A stretch of DNA of 64,000 bases, taken from Bradyrhizobium sp. MOS003. Lineage in GTDB: Bacteria; Pseudomonadota; Alphaproteobacteria; Rhizobiales; Xanthobacteraceae. Of this stretch, positions 1 through 8,444 are shown piece after piece. The stretch is taken from NCBI RefSeq assembly GCF_003020125.1, contig NZ_PYFW01000001.1, positions 1,488,001-1,552,000 of the forward strand, given 5' to 3'. The translations under genes and the position numbers were made by a program. The stretch's first letter is position 1. Every line of letters starts with the position of its first letter. The notes beneath the pieces were generated by a model. The model was not told where the DNA came from. It made no database searches and saw nothing but the letters and a program-made list of their open reading frames with translations.

Positions 1-2
1 AC

Positions 3-2258
3 CAGCTCGTCATCGGAGCTGCGTTTAGGGCCTCGTTGGCTCACCGTTTAGCGGCTGTCGGATTTTCGCTGCGCGAAGCTGGACGCAATCAGTTCGAGAT
101 TGCCGGCATTCCACAAAGCACGATTGAGACGTTTTCCAAGCGATCGCGCCAAATAGAGGAGCTTGTCGGACGTGACGCGACTGGCGCGCAAAAGGAAATG
201 GCAGCGCTCGCAACGCGCGGGTCAAAAGATGAAGTCCCGGTGGGTGAGATCCTCGAAGCTCGCTGGAAAGAGGAGCTCGCACAAACTGGTGCTGATCCAT
301 GGAAGGCGGCACGGGACTACGTGCCCGCTCGGGAGATCTCGGCGGCCGTCGAACGCGACCTTGACCCACCGGAAATTGAGGGCGCAGGTCCGGTTGCGAT
401 TGCCGCGTCAAAGCTCTTCCGGCATCAGAGTGTGATAAGCCGTAAGGAGTTGGTGCATGGTGCCCTTATCGAGGCAGGTATCCGCGCGCGCGGTATAGAC
501 CAAGTGTGGGAAGAGCTGCGATCGTACGAGGAATGTGGGATTCTTCGTAAGCTAACGGACGAAAAGAGAGCAGAGTACTGGACCACGCCAGCCATCGCTG
601 TCGCCGAAGCAAGCCTGCTACGATCCGCGGACCGCCTTGATGAGCAGGACTGGTTTCGACGCGACTCAGTTGAAGCAGCGCTCGCCGACGCGCCCTATTT
701 GGCTCAAGAACAAGCCGATGCCGTCAGGTTTGCAGCCAATCGCGATGGGGTAGTCATATGCGAGGCGCCTGCCGGCACCGGCAAAACCGTGATGACGCAA
801 GCACTGGTCGAAGCCGGCCGGCGCTCTGGTCTCAAAATTCTGGGCTTAGCGCCCACCTGGGTAGCCGCCGACGAACTTTCAAAATCTTGCGGTATTGAGG
901 CATGCGCAGTCGCCAAATGGCGATACGACCATGAGCGCGAAATCGGATCCAAGATCGACGCCCATACACTGATTGTTGTCGACGAGACCGGCTTGGCCGG
1001 CGTGCGGGATCTCGAAAAGATATTAAGCATAGCGCATCAATCACACGCTAAGGTTGTATGCCTCGGTGATCGCCGTCAGCTCCAGGCCGTGCCTGGAGGC
1101 AGCGCGCTAAAAGCGATTGCCGATGTGATTGCGCGGGGTGCGGTTCTATCGCAGGTGCGTCGACAAACGGTGGAGTGGCAGCGCGCGGCCTCGATGGTGA
1201 TGGCGAGAGGCGATTCCTTTGCTGGCCTGCGCGCCTACGCGGAACATCGAAATCTCGAACTCGTGTCTGGCGAGGCTATGGCGCAAGCTCGCGTCATCGA
1301 GATCTGGAGCAAATATCGCCGCGAGCATGGTGATGATGTTCTAATCGTCACACGCCGGAATTCTGATGCCGCAGCTCTCAATGGAGCGGCGCGTGCCACC
1401 CTGCGTACGGAAGGGCGCCTAGTAGGCGAGGATTTATCTCTTCCAGCGATTGGCCGTGACAAGAAAATTGGGACGATTGAGCTTGCTCAAGGTGATCGCA
1501 TCCGCTTCAGTGAAAACCTGCCCGAATTCCGCATTCGCAACGGCACTCGTGGTACAATCGAGCGCATGACGCGAAATGACGCTGATGTGCAAGTCGCCGT
1601 TCGGCTTGACGGCGGTCGCGTGATTAGAACTGAGTGGGGATCTCTAGCTCGCGCGCGTGCTGAAGGTCCACCCCGGCCACCACGTATTTCGCTGGCGTAT
1701 GCGGGTACGGCATATTCGGTGCAGGGCCGAACGTCGGCTGCCGCCGTGCTGTACGTGGCGAAGCCGACGGATGCACGGGAAGTTTATGTCGGGCTTACGC
1801 GACACAAGGTCGACGCTTACGTTGTCGCCGAGCGAAATCGACTTCAGGCTGCTGTAGCGAAGCACCAACTCGACCCTCGGAAGGCTCCAGGGGAGGCTGC
1901 AATTTTTGAGCGGCTTTTCCACGAAGCGAAATCTTACGCAGAAAAAGTGAACGTTGTGGATTTCGTCGACGATCGAATTGAATACGTCCGGACGGGCCAG
2001 CTTCGAATGCGACGCGAAACAGGATCACCGGACGTCGGTCGAGTTGCACGGGCTGCACGGCGGATGTTGGAGGCCTCGCGCGAAATGTTAGCTGACACCT
2101 CCCTCGCTGTCCCCGTTTGGCGGCTGATCGGCAGCGCATGCCAAATCAGACAAGATATTGCGCAACGCGTGCGCCAGACCATTCAAGCGATTAACAGCCG
2201 CATAAATCTTAGAGACAAAGAGCGCAGGCCGGCTCGCGAATGGGACCGGGGACTTTGA
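3..2258 (+). CDS. Conjugative relaxase-helicase (MobF/TraA type), 5'-partial
   Basis: This is the C-terminal part of a conjugal-transfer relaxase, the protein that nicks the transfer origin and unwinds the strand moved to the recipient. The reading frame is open to the left edge, so the N-terminal nicking domain lies outside the window. The first residues (IETFSKRSRQIEE) look like the end of a TrwC relaxase domain. A RecD-like helicase follows: Walker A APAGTGKT about 245 residues after the TTG at 36, Walker B LIVVDETG, motif III GDRRQLQAVPGGSA, and the C-terminal motifs AYSVQGRTSA and VYVGLTRHK. Helicase residues look intact. It marks the left end as part of a conjugative or integrative element. 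Certain as a family, less so whether TraA or another MobF name applies. Confidence 0.9.
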   Translation, partial: QLVIGAAFRASLAHRLAAVGFSLREAGRNQFEIAGIPQSTIETFSKRSRQIEELVGRDATGAQKEMAALATRGSKDEVPVGEILEARWKEELAQTGADPWKAARDYVPAREISAAVERDLDPPEIEGAGPVAIAASKLFRHQSVISRKELVHGALIEAGIRARGIDQVWEELRSYEECGILRKLTDEKRAEYWTTPAIAVAEASLLRSADRLDEQDWFRRDSVEAALADAPYLAQEQADAVRFAANRDGVVICEAPAGTGKTVMTQALVEAGRRSGLKILGLAPTWVAADELSKSCGIEACAVAKWRYDHEREIGSKIDAHTLIVVDETGLAGVRDLEKILSIAHQSHAKVVCLGDRRQLQAVPGGSALKAIADVIARGAVLSQVRRQTVEWQRAASMVMARGDSFAGLRAYAEHRNLELVSGEAMAQARVIEIWSKYRREHGDDVLIVTRRNSDAAALNGAARATLRTEGRLVGEDLSLPAIGRDKKIGTIELAQGDRIRFSENLPEFRIRNGTRGTIERMTRNDADVQVAVRLDGGRVIRTEWGSLARARAEGPPRPPRISLAYAGTAYSVQGRTSAAAVLYVAKPTDAREVYVGLTRHKVDAYVVAERNRLQAAVAKHQLDPRKAPGEAAIFERLFHEAKSYAEKVNVVDFVDDRIEYVRTGQLRMRRETGSPDVGRVARAARRMLEASREMLADTSLAVPVWRLIGSACQIRQDIAQRVRQTIQAINSRINLRDKERRPAREWDRGL

Positions 2259-2684
2259 TGAGGACCTCGAGCAATGAAGATGGCCCGCCTGTTCTTATCT
2301 TTTTGCGACGTACGACCGGAGGCGCTCGCGGGGGGCGTTCGCATTCCCTGCCTCTACACCAGGTGACATTGACGGTGAGGTCGCCGCCTAGTTAAGCGTG
2401 ATTGCGCCGGCAGAACGGAAGTTGCTTTGCAACCAGTGGAATTTCATAGGGTGCTGAGATCGTCCGGCACGTCGCCCGAATTTCCTGATCAGCTTGGCGT
2501 CGCTGAAGTCGCCGCTTGATGGATCGCCGGTCCGGGAGAATGCCACGGCGCCGGCGTGCCCAGACTTGCGGGAGAGCGCCTCGGCCCGCATGACCGCGGC
2601 ATTGGCGCTCAGGCACTCAGCGGCCTCGCCGGCGGCCGCCCCTCGTCGGAGAAAACGAACGGCAGAGCGACGTAGTAGGTCACT
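2259..2684. other. Stretch with no convincing gene
   Basis: About 425 bases between the relaxase stop and a small reverse-strand gene. Short frames exist; one of 45 codons begins at the ATG overlapping the relaxase stop (TGATG at 2256). None has a recognisable product or a good ribosome site, and I see no repeat or RNA gene. Confidence 0.5.
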
Positions 2685-2915
2685 TCAGACATCTGCTTCA
2701 TCCTTGCGTTCGCGCCCCCCTGGGAGCCGCCCGCAGGCGTAGCCGGTCGACACCTTCCTCCCGAACTCGACCAGCTGGGTCTCGAGAAAGTCGTTGGCCA
2801 CGATCAGAGCCTTGACGGTTTCCCGGGCGTCGCCGCCGCATGCAGCAATGGCCTGGTCGGCGGCGGCGTCGAGGTCGGTTGGGGCCGCCCCGGCCTGCTC
2901 GAAGGTCGCGCTCAT
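2685..2915 (-). CDS. Small conserved hypothetical protein (76 aa)
   Basis: A short acidic protein beginning MSATFEQAGAAPTDLDA, with a helical middle (ARETVKALIVANDFLETQLV) and a glycine/arginine-rich end. I chose the ATG at 2915 because a purine-rich AAAGGGAA sits upstream and the extension above it reads like non-coding sequence. Proteins of this appearance are common as orphan genes in bradyrhizobial accessory DNA. No catalytic motif, signal peptide or membrane segment is visible, and I cannot give a function. Confidence 0.55.
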   Translation of the reverse strand: MSATFEQAGAAPTDLDAAADQAIAACGGDARETVKALIVANDFLETQLVEFGRKVSTGYACGRLPGGRERKDEADV

Positions 2916-3071
2916 AGGCGTATGTTCCCTTTTCGTTCTGGTAGAGTCAAGTGAGCCTCCCCAAATTTCGGCGCTGGCCCGTTTCCGACCGCAGTGGCCT
3001 GATTTGAAAAGGGAACTCAGATCGTTGAGGTGAACCAATCCTTACCGACTACGTGGGATTGGATTGAGAGG

Positions 3072-3203
3072 ATGAACAAGGAAGCTCCACCCCCTGAGAA
3101 GAAACCCGCCGACGAGCAGCGCACCGACGAGGCGCGGCAAGCCGTGCAAGAGCACATGGACGACCAGAAGGCGATCATCAAGAAGCTCCGTAAGGAGCAC
3201 TAG
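3072..3203 (+). CDS. Tiny charged hypothetical protein (43 aa)
   Basis: A 43-residue, very hydrophilic protein (MNKEAPPPEKKPADEQRTDE at the start, IIKKLRKEH at the end) preceded by GAGAGG four bases before the ATG. The proline/lysine-rich start followed by a helical Gln/Glu/Lys tail suggests a disordered or short coiled peptide. It sits just before an IS5-type remnant. Function unknown; the call rests on the ribosome site, the clean frame and the composition. Confidence 0.5.
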   Translation: MNKEAPPPEKKPADEQRTDEARQAVQEHMDDQKAIIKKLRKEH

Positions 3204-3216
3204 GCTGTGTGGACTC

Positions 3217-3345
3217 TTGGGATTCTCAAATCAGACGGAACGTGATTCAAGGCTTTCTTTTAGGAGGCAGCCTTGGGTGTCATGGATCGGCTCGTCCTGA
3301 GCGACACGCAATGGGACCGTATCTCCGGCTTGATCATCGGTCGGA
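3217..3345 (+). mobile_element. 5' end of an IS5-family insertion sequence (remnant)
   Basis: From 3283 the DNA encodes MDRLVLSDTQWDRISGLIIG, the standard N-terminus of IS5-group transposases, but the similarity stops after about 20 residues and the rest of the transposase is absent. The AT-richer leader from about 3217 (GGGATTCTCAAATCAGACG) resembles the terminal repeat and leader of such elements. The remnant abuts the broken Ku gene, so an IS-linked deletion probably made this junction. The exact ends are estimates. Confidence 0.7.
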
Positions 3346-3419
3346 TGGCGGTCGCGCATGTCGGAACCGGTCGCGCCCGTTCGTCTAGTCCGAGCCGATC
3401 GAACCGGAGTTCTGCGTAC

Positions 3420-3618
3420 ATGGCCCCGCGCCAACTGGAAAGGCTTCCTGCGTCTGTCCCTGGTCACCTGCCCGGTGGCGCTCTATCCGGCCACCTCGGA
3501 GAGCGAGAAGATCAGCTTCAACCAGCTCAACCGCCAGACCGGCCACCGCATCAAGTATCTCAAGGTCGACGCCGACACCGGCGGCGAGGTGCCGAACGAG
3601 GACATCGTCAAGGGTTAG
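3420..3618 (+). pseudogene. Ku DNA end-binding protein, N-terminal fragment, frameshifted
   Basis: Bacterial Ku binds double-strand DNA ends and recruits LigD for non-homologous end joining. The fragment shows the Ku start (ANWKGFLRLSLVTCPVALYP, then KISFNQLNRQTGHRIKY and EDIVKG) but stops at about residue 66 of a protein normally near 270-300. The ATG at 3420 is followed by GCCCCGCGCCAACTGG, where an intact gene should have two more bases to keep ATG in frame with ANWKG; this is a 2-base deletion inside codons 4-5. The Ku frame also continues upstream without a proper start. A non-functional remnant; a LigD remnant lies at 32.2 kb. Confidence 0.85.
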
Positions 3619-3638
3619 CCAAGGCTGAGATCACTAAA

Positions 3639-4910
3639 TCAAGACGAAGTTCGGTGTTGGCGAGATAAACCGAGGCCCTGCAGATCCTCCTGCTTAGCCG
3701 TTTCCTCATCGTCCGCTCTCAGAATTGAGCGATCCACAGTCAAGTCGAGTTGCTTGAGATATCGGTTGACCGCGGCGATCCGCGCGCTGTCCCTCATCGA
3801 ATCGGCCAACCCGACGAGCGCTGACCTCAGGCGGCGCACAACTTGCACCGAGTCGGCACCGTAGTGGCGAACCTCATCGAATGCCAAAACGAGATAGTCC
3901 TCCCATCTTGGCATCGGGAAAATGAGACGTAAATTGCCATCCACATCTGAGACATAGCCGGCGTCCAAATCGCGCCCTCCCAGCCGACGCAACAAATCCT
4001 CGATCTGGTCGATAGCTTGGACCGCCGTAGTAGGATCGTTGATCGCCGGCGACAGCGCCTTGATGGCGATGTCAACCAGCAGCCGAATTGGATATTTTGG
4101 ATCCTGCTCCGACGTCCGCTCAAACCCGAAGTGGACCGCTCGCACCAGGTCGGTTTCAAGCAACACAGCTTTAGTCCCATGAACCTGCAACAGCAGTGTA
4201 TTTTCGACAAGAGTGTCGCCGACCCCGCAGGCCATCACTATGACGGCTCCTGCCTGCTGTGCCTGGCGAACCAAGTCGTCGATATCAAAACTTTTAATCA
4301 CGCGTGGCGCGGCGAAATATCTCAACGTTTGGACAACCGGACCCAATTCGGAAATGATGCGCATCCGTTGCCGGTACTTTGATTCAATTTCCGCCTTCTC
4401 GTCGACACGCTGAAACGTCTGGCCTATGACCTCGCGGCCCTTGTCGCCGATGACGTGAAGCACGTAAGTGACCTGAAGGTCTATCAAACCCTTCATCATG
4501 GCGGCAAAGAGCAGTGTGCTAAGCAAAAGCAATCCAGCCACTGCAACTCCGGAGATCATCGGGACGATCCCAGACCCATTGCGATCGACATAGAGAAGAA
4601 CGGAAAGAGAATACGTGGAAGTAGCGATGAATACCCCCAGCGAATGAAACAGCCTCGGGTCGCGAGCCAAAAGGAGAACGAGCCTTGGTGAGTATGCAAT
4701 GGCGCTGAACTGCACCATGACCAAGCCGAGGGTAAACACGATGCCAGTGAGTGCGATCATGCCCGAAGCGACCGCCCCAAGGAATGCCTGAGCTGAGGCG
4801 ACGGAAATGCCGGAATTGTAGGGCAAGTATGCCTGCTCGAGTCGCGGCAGCGTAATTCCACCGAGGAAGCTTGCAGCAGCGTATATCATCGGAATCAGCC
4901 AGAGAGACAT
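3639..4910 (-). CDS. DUF2254 integral membrane protein
   Basis: A 423-residue predicted inner-membrane protein of the DUF2254 family, whose role is unknown. Four hydrophobic segments occupy roughly the first 160 residues (first near 1-20, second near 40-70, third near 88-105, fourth near 112-135). A soluble C-terminal half follows with the family motif NDPTTAVQAIDQIEDLLRRL. Length is normal for the family. The ATG at 4910 has AAGGGGGAAG upstream. A FixK/FNR-type box lies about 117 bases upstream, so expression at low oxygen is likely. No sign of transfer or damage. Confidence 0.85.
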   Translation of the reverse strand: MSLWLIPMIYAAASFLGGITLPRLEQAYLPYNSGISVASAQAFLGAVASGMIALTGIVFTLGLVMVQFSAIAYSPRLVLLLARDPRLFHSLGVFIATSTYSLSVLLYVDRNGSGIVPMISGVAVAGLLLLSTLLFAAMMKGLIDLQVTYVLHVIGDKGREVIGQTFQRVDEKAEIESKYRQRMRIISELGPVVQTLRYFAAPRVIKSFDIDDLVRQAQQAGAVIVMACGVGDTLVENTLLLQVHGTKAVLLETDLVRAVHFGFERTSEQDPKYPIRLLVDIAIKALSPAINDPTTAVQAIDQIEDLLRRLGGRDLDAGYVSDVDGNLRLIFPMPRWEDYLVLAFDEVRHYGADSVQVVRRLRSALVGLADSMRDSARIAAVNRYLKQLDLTVDRSILRADDEETAKQEDLQGLGLSRQHRTSS

Positions 4911-5026
4911 CTGGACTTCCCCCTTGGGTTTTCCTGAGTGAGCAGCGTGGCCACATCGCTTCTGACCAGGAACGTAATTGAGGCCCCGTCGCCGCCAAGA
5001 AAAAGAAACGAATTTTTGTCAGGAGC

Positions 5027-5040
5027 TTGATTCAAATCAA
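5027..5040 (-). promoter_or_regulatory. FixK/FNR-type box TTGATTCAAATCAA
   Basis: Matches TTG(A/C)-N6-(T/G)CAA with both half-sites perfect. It lies 117 bases before the DUF2254 start at 4910 and is the first of a dense series of such boxes reaching to 27.2 kb. Confidence 0.75.
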
Positions 5041-5254
5041 GCGGGATCAATCTCATGCAAATGACCGCAAGTCGAGTTGCTGCCCACAAGTGGCCCGATC
5101 AGAGTGGGCACGTTTTCCAGAAAGCCGGCGATGCGCGCATAATGACCGGTGCGAGGCTCTGAAAACATGAGTTCGGCCGCTGACCACCACCGTCCGCCCG
5201 CATCCGCCCGAACTGATCCGCAGGAAGCTAAGGCGGACCGCTACGACTGAAGCT

Positions 5255-5268
5255 TTGATCCATCTCAA
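5255..5268 (+). promoter_or_regulatory. FixK/FNR-type box TTGATCCATCTCAA
   Basis: TTGA-N6-TCAA, 101 bases before the start of the small secreted protein at 5370. The six-base centre is less symmetric than in the neighbouring boxes, so it may be a weaker site. Confidence 0.55.
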
Positions 5269-5369
5269 GAGTCGAACTCTCGGTAGGCCAAGGATGTCAC
5301 TCGAAAAAGCCGAATCAGCTCCATTGACAAGACAAGTCGGGGCGATTGGCCAACCCAGGGAGAAGCAAG

Positions 5370-5594
5370 ATGGTTAGGACGATTTCCGTTGCTGTCTTCG
5401 CCTTGTCGATTGTAACACCGGCGCTGGGAATGGCTCCCGCACCGATGGTCTATCAACCGGACGCCATGGTCACACAGATCGCTGCCGCCTGCGGCGCGGG
5501 TAGGACACGCATTAACGGGGTCTGCGTCGCGAGAACGACGGTACGCCAGACCCGTCGAGCCGTCCGCAGGTGTGCGACCGGGATGACCTGTTAG
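5370..5594 (+). CDS. Small secreted protein of unknown function (74 aa)
   Basis: Begins MVRTISVAVFALSIVTPALG, a clear Sec signal peptide, then a short mature part with the motif AAACGAGRTRINGVCVARTT and an Arg/Cys-rich end. I chose the ATG at 5370 for its GGGAGAAG ribosome site; an upstream frame extension has no signal. Related bradyrhizobial proteins as I remember them carry a longer Trp/Tyr-rich tail, so this copy (ending CATGMTC) may be C-terminally shortened. The paired cysteines suggest a periplasmic disulfide. A FixK-type box lies 101 bases upstream. Confidence 0.65.
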   Translation: MVRTISVAVFALSIVTPALGMAPAPMVYQPDAMVTQIAAACGAGRTRINGVCVARTTVRQTRRAVRRCATGMTC

Positions 5595-5868
5595 ATGTTC
5601 AAAGGACTGGAATTAAGGGTTTGGTGCTGATCGGCGCTGATCGAGTTATCAACGGCGGCACGTCACGGAACGGCCCTTGCGATGCTGAGGGATAGGTCAC
5701 GGCTGCGGCGTCTGAACGCGCTGCCTTGCACCTGTCAGAATTTCGGGTTGGGCCCCTCATATCTGCCGAAGGACGACATCGCCGCCGACGACCAGGTGAT
5801 CGTGCGGCGGCGGTCGGCGTGGACGGTGCGCAGACCTTCGCTGTTGTCTGGCAGCATCGTGCGCGATC
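5595..5868. other. Intergenic stretch, no gene seen
   Basis: Between the small secreted protein and the next FixK-type box there are only short frames of irregular composition; a reading frame from 5682 runs through the box itself and is not credible. Possibly decayed coding DNA. Confidence 0.4.
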
Positions 5869-5882
5869 TTGATTCAGATCAA
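5869..5882 (+). promoter_or_regulatory. FixK/FNR-type box TTGATTCAGATCAA
   Basis: Perfect half-sites, 74 bases before the ATG at 5956, a spacing compatible with activation from about -41 of the transcription start. Confidence 0.75.
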
Positions 5883-5955
5883 CCTGCTATGAGACGGCCG
5901 CACCACAACACAGCAGGGGATCGACGGGCTGGGCCAATTCGCTGGCAGGTGCGCG

Positions 5956-6222
5956 ATGACGCCGACTTGGTACGTCACCTTCGAAGTCCGTAAACGCGGC
6001 ACGTTACCGAAGCAGCGGAGTCCGCGGGAAACAAGGACTTTCGCGACGGAAGCAGAGGCCAAGGTGTTCGTTCGTACAAAGCTCGACGAAGGCCTCGCTG
6101 TATTTGCAGGCACGATCAATCCGAGTGTCCCTAGGCAGCTTATTCCGTCGGCTCGCATCCAAGCCTGGCTTGACGGCGAACTATCAGACACTGAACGACA
6201 TACCGGTCCCGACACTGAATAA
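5956..6222 (+). CDS. Conserved small protein, WYVTFEV family (88 aa), copy 1
   Basis: A soluble protein beginning MTPTWYVTFEVRKRGTLPK, then SPRETRTFATEAEA and a C-terminal AGTINPSVPRQLIPSA segment. A second copy at 20418 shares the same motif order, so the family is real and duplicated here. The N-terminal beta-strand pattern and TRTFATEAEAKVFVRTKL helix suggest a small alpha/beta fold; no catalytic residues are evident. A FixK-type box lies 74 bases upstream, and the other copy also sits inside the FixK-box island, so a role at low oxygen is plausible but unproven. Confidence 0.7.
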   Translation: MTPTWYVTFEVRKRGTLPKQRSPRETRTFATEAEAKVFVRTKLDEGLAVFAGTINPSVPRQLIPSARIQAWLDGELSDTERHTGPDTE

Positions 6223-6373
6223 GCACGTCTCCGTGCACATACGCGGCTCTTGAGTGTTGCCATTATGTTACGGGCTTAGGGTCTCGTCCAACGTAACTTG
6301 TGGATGTTCGCCGTGCTTATGCACGCCGGCCTGCATTCGCATTTCTAAACAAAAAGAGCGAAGGGACGTGACG

Positions 6374-7132
6374 ATGAAAAGGCTTTCGATGGCTGCGATC
6401 AGCTTCGCGGCGCTCAACATGGCGGCTCCGGCCATGGCCGCCGATATGGCTGTCAAGGCAGCACCGCCTCCGGCCCCGGTGGTGGCGATCTACAACTGGA
6501 GCGGATTCTACATTGGCGCCAATGGAGGGTGGGGGCAGAGCCATGGTTGCGTGGATTTCCTGACGCCGGCAGGGACAGTTGCAGGTGGTTGCGCTGATCG
6601 CTCCGGAGGCCTTGCTGGCGGACAGCTCGGCTACCGCTGGCAAACCAATCAGTTTGTCCTCGGATTGGAGGCGCAGGGCGACTGGGCCGAGATCAAGAAC
6701 ACCCGCGTCAGCTTGATCGATCCTTCGATCTCAACCACAGGCAAGATCGATGGCATTGGGCTGTTCACGGCTCAGCTCGGTTGGGCATGGAACGCCTCGC
6801 TGTTCTACGTGAAGGGTGGCGCTGCGGTAACGCGCAATCGCTTTGACATATTCAACAATGCCACCGGTGTTGGGCTCGCGTCGGCAGGTCACACGCGCTG
6901 GGGCGGCGCCTTAGGCGTCGGCTGGGAATATGGATTCACTCCCAACTGGTCGTTCGGTCTCGAGTACGACCATCTCTGGATGGGGCGTGACAACACGTCC
7001 TTCGCAGGCGTGGTCACGCCCGGGGGAATCACCCTTCTCGGCAACGGGGTCAGCCAGGATGTGGACATGGTCACACTTCGGCTAAACTATCGTTTCGGTG
7101 GCTATGGTGCGCCGGTCACCGCTCGCTACTGA
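6374..7132 (+). CDS. Outer-membrane beta-barrel protein (Omp25/RopB-like porin family)
   Basis: A 252-residue outer-membrane protein. It starts MKRLSMAAISFAALNMAAPA with cleavage after AMA, followed by the linker AADMAVKAAPPPAP and YNWSGFYIGANGGWG, the first barrel strand typical of rhizobial Omp25/Omp31/RopB proteins. Alternating strands follow (GGQLGYRWQ, GLEAQGDWAEI, LFYVKGGAAV, FGLEYDHLWMG), and it ends LRLNYRFGG...TARY; a terminal aromatic residue is expected for BAM insertion. The ATG at 6374 is preceded by AAGGGACG. A hairpin follows the stop. Likely structural or a general porin; substrate cannot be inferred. Confidence 0.9.
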   Translation: MKRLSMAAISFAALNMAAPAMAADMAVKAAPPPAPVVAIYNWSGFYIGANGGWGQSHGCVDFLTPAGTVAGGCADRSGGLAGGQLGYRWQTNQFVLGLEAQGDWAEIKNTRVSLIDPSISTTGKIDGIGLFTAQLGWAWNASLFYVKGGAAVTRNRFDIFNNATGVGLASAGHTRWGGALGVGWEYGFTPNWSFGLEYDHLWMGRDNTSFAGVVTPGGITLLGNGVSQDVDMVTLRLNYRFGGYGAPVTARY

Positions 7133-7155
7133 ACTGTGCCTGCGTCCATAACGGA

Positions 7156-7173
7156 GGCCCCGCGACAGGGGCC
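7156..7173 (+). terminator. GC-rich hairpin after the porin gene
   Basis: GGCCCC-GCGACA-GGGGCC starts 24 bases after the porin stop. There is no T-run behind it, so it may be a weak terminator or an RNA-stabilising stem. Confidence 0.4.
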
Positions 7174-7350
7174 GCCGCCTTAACGCGATGGCGAAGGGCT
7201 TCCCCGTCGCGGCACGCGCAGTTGTCTGCGATGGCAGGGAGGGTCTGTGCGGCGAACGAATAGGCGCCACGACGTCGGCGTTCGGATCGTGTGCAGACGC
7301 GGATCACCAGGATCTGACGCCAAGCCAAGTGAACTGCCCTTGTCGCGCCG

Positions 7351-7761
7351 CTAGAAGCATCCGCGGCTTGACGTGTCGTCTTGGCCGGACCGCCGTTTGA
7401 TATCTTGGGTTGTCGCTTGCGGTCGATGGATTTCAGGCGGTCGTGTATCCGGACGTGGCAGCATTGCGAGCGCATTTGCAACTGTCGAGTTATCCACCCG
7501 GCTAACAGGCAGTTCGATGACGTCAGACGACGTCGCGACATCGGGGATATTGACCGCGGGTGCGGCGGCAACGATTGTCGGCGACCGAGTATCGAAGCCA
7601 ATTTGCTCCGGCCATTTGTGATCGGAGTGAATGCGTATCGTTGCTCGATCGGTCGGCGCCTGTTGGGGGATTGGCGCCCTCGGAACATAATAGTCCGCCC
7701 GAAAGAGCAGTAAAAGCAACGCCGCTCCGACCTTCGAGAGATATGCGAACAGCGGCAGCAT
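7351..7761 (-). CDS. Small membrane-anchored protein, copy 1 (SDxKxPE family)
   Basis: A 136-residue protein with one N-terminal membrane segment (MLPLFAYLSKVGAALLLLLF) and a periplasmic domain containing IRIHSDHKWPEQIGFDT, then a basic Lys/Arg-rich tail. A paralogue at 19530 has the same plan (YLLYVGGALLTLLF, then IRIYSDQKVPERVVLDT). The ATG at 7761 was chosen over a longer frame because it opens directly into the membrane anchor, as in the paralogue. A FixK-type box lies 93 bases upstream. Function unknown; the conserved extracytoplasmic SD(H/Q)K.PE motif may bind a partner. Confidence 0.6.
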   Translation of the reverse strand: MLPLFAYLSKVGAALLLLLFRADYYVPRAPIPQQAPTDRATIRIHSDHKWPEQIGFDTRSPTIVAAAPAVNIPDVATSSDVIELPVSRVDNSTVANALAMLPRPDTRPPEIHRPQATTQDIKRRSGQDDTSSRGCF

Positions 7762-7853
7762 GCATGAGACAACGTCGTAGAACTGGACCCGGGGTATTGT
7801 TTCGGGGGTTCGGGTGCGACCGGCATGCAAGATGGCCACGAGCTGCTTGATGC

Positions 7854-7867
7854 TTGATGTAGATCAA
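7854..7867 (-). promoter_or_regulatory. FixK/FNR-type box TTGATGTAGATCAA
   Basis: Perfect half-sites 93 bases upstream of the small membrane protein that starts at 7761 on the reverse strand. The gene at 7895-8239 ends just beyond it and is read toward it. Confidence 0.7.
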
Positions 7868-7894
7868 GGGCGTTCGATCGCTCGCGAACGCGCT

Positions 7895-8239
7895 CTAACT
7901 GCAGCCGGTAATGCGCGCAACTGCCTTCATGTACTTGAGATGAAGTGCGGCGCCATCTCCGTCTGACGGCGAGTTGCGAGCGGTCAGGCGATCTGAATTC
8001 AAACAAGTCTCAAGATCGAACCTGATATGCGAGCACCATCCCAGGGCGCTCTTCTCTGCCTCTTCCTTGGAGGGGCCGAACCCCACAAAGGTCTGAACGT
8101 GCCCCGCCTCGCCGTCGGCCGTCGATACGAGAGTGATTTCCGAGATGTAGAAGGACGAACACTGGCCGGCCTTGGGCTCGGCGCGAGCTCCATTTGTCCC
8201 AAGGACGAGAATGATCGTCATTAGCACGACGCGTTTCAT
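7895..8239 (-). CDS. Secreted hypothetical protein (114 aa)
   Basis: Begins MKRVVLMTIILVLGTNGARA, a Sec signal peptide, followed by a mature domain with four cysteines (GQCSSFY, ALGWCSHIRF, LETCLNSD, ITGCS) that could form two disulfides. The ATG at 8239 has an excellent ribosome site (GAGGAGGAGA). The phrase FVGFGPSKEEAEKSALGWCS suggests a compact helical fold in which the final cysteine pairs with an earlier one. I do not recognise the family. No FixK-type box is visible directly upstream. Confidence 0.7.
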   Translation of the reverse strand: MKRVVLMTIILVLGTNGARAEPKAGQCSSFYISEITLVSTADGEAGHVQTFVGFGPSKEEAEKSALGWCSHIRFDLETCLNSDRLTARNSPSDGDGAALHLKYMKAVARITGCS

Positions 8240-8444
8240 TCTCTCCTCCTCAGTCGCGCCTCTTGGCGACGCCCGGATCAACTCGGCCACGCCAGAGATG
8301 CGAACGATTTACCACCTCGCGCATCAACGCTGGCAGGACCATCAATTCCGCAAACCTCGGCCCCGGCATGTCCGGGGCCGTTGGCCGGTTGCTTGACGAG
8401 ACCGAGTGTCTGATTGGCCCGTAATGTGCAACTGCCATTAACTC

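Noticed and set aside
3616..3634. A FixK-type box near AAATCAAG at 3630
   Set aside because: The left half-site is absent (GATC instead of TTGA at the right spacing).
3273..3668. A 131-codon frame covering the IS5-type start and running through the Ku region
   Set aside because: Its first 22 codons are transposase, but the rest is an out-of-frame shadow of the Ku fragment, so it is not one gene.
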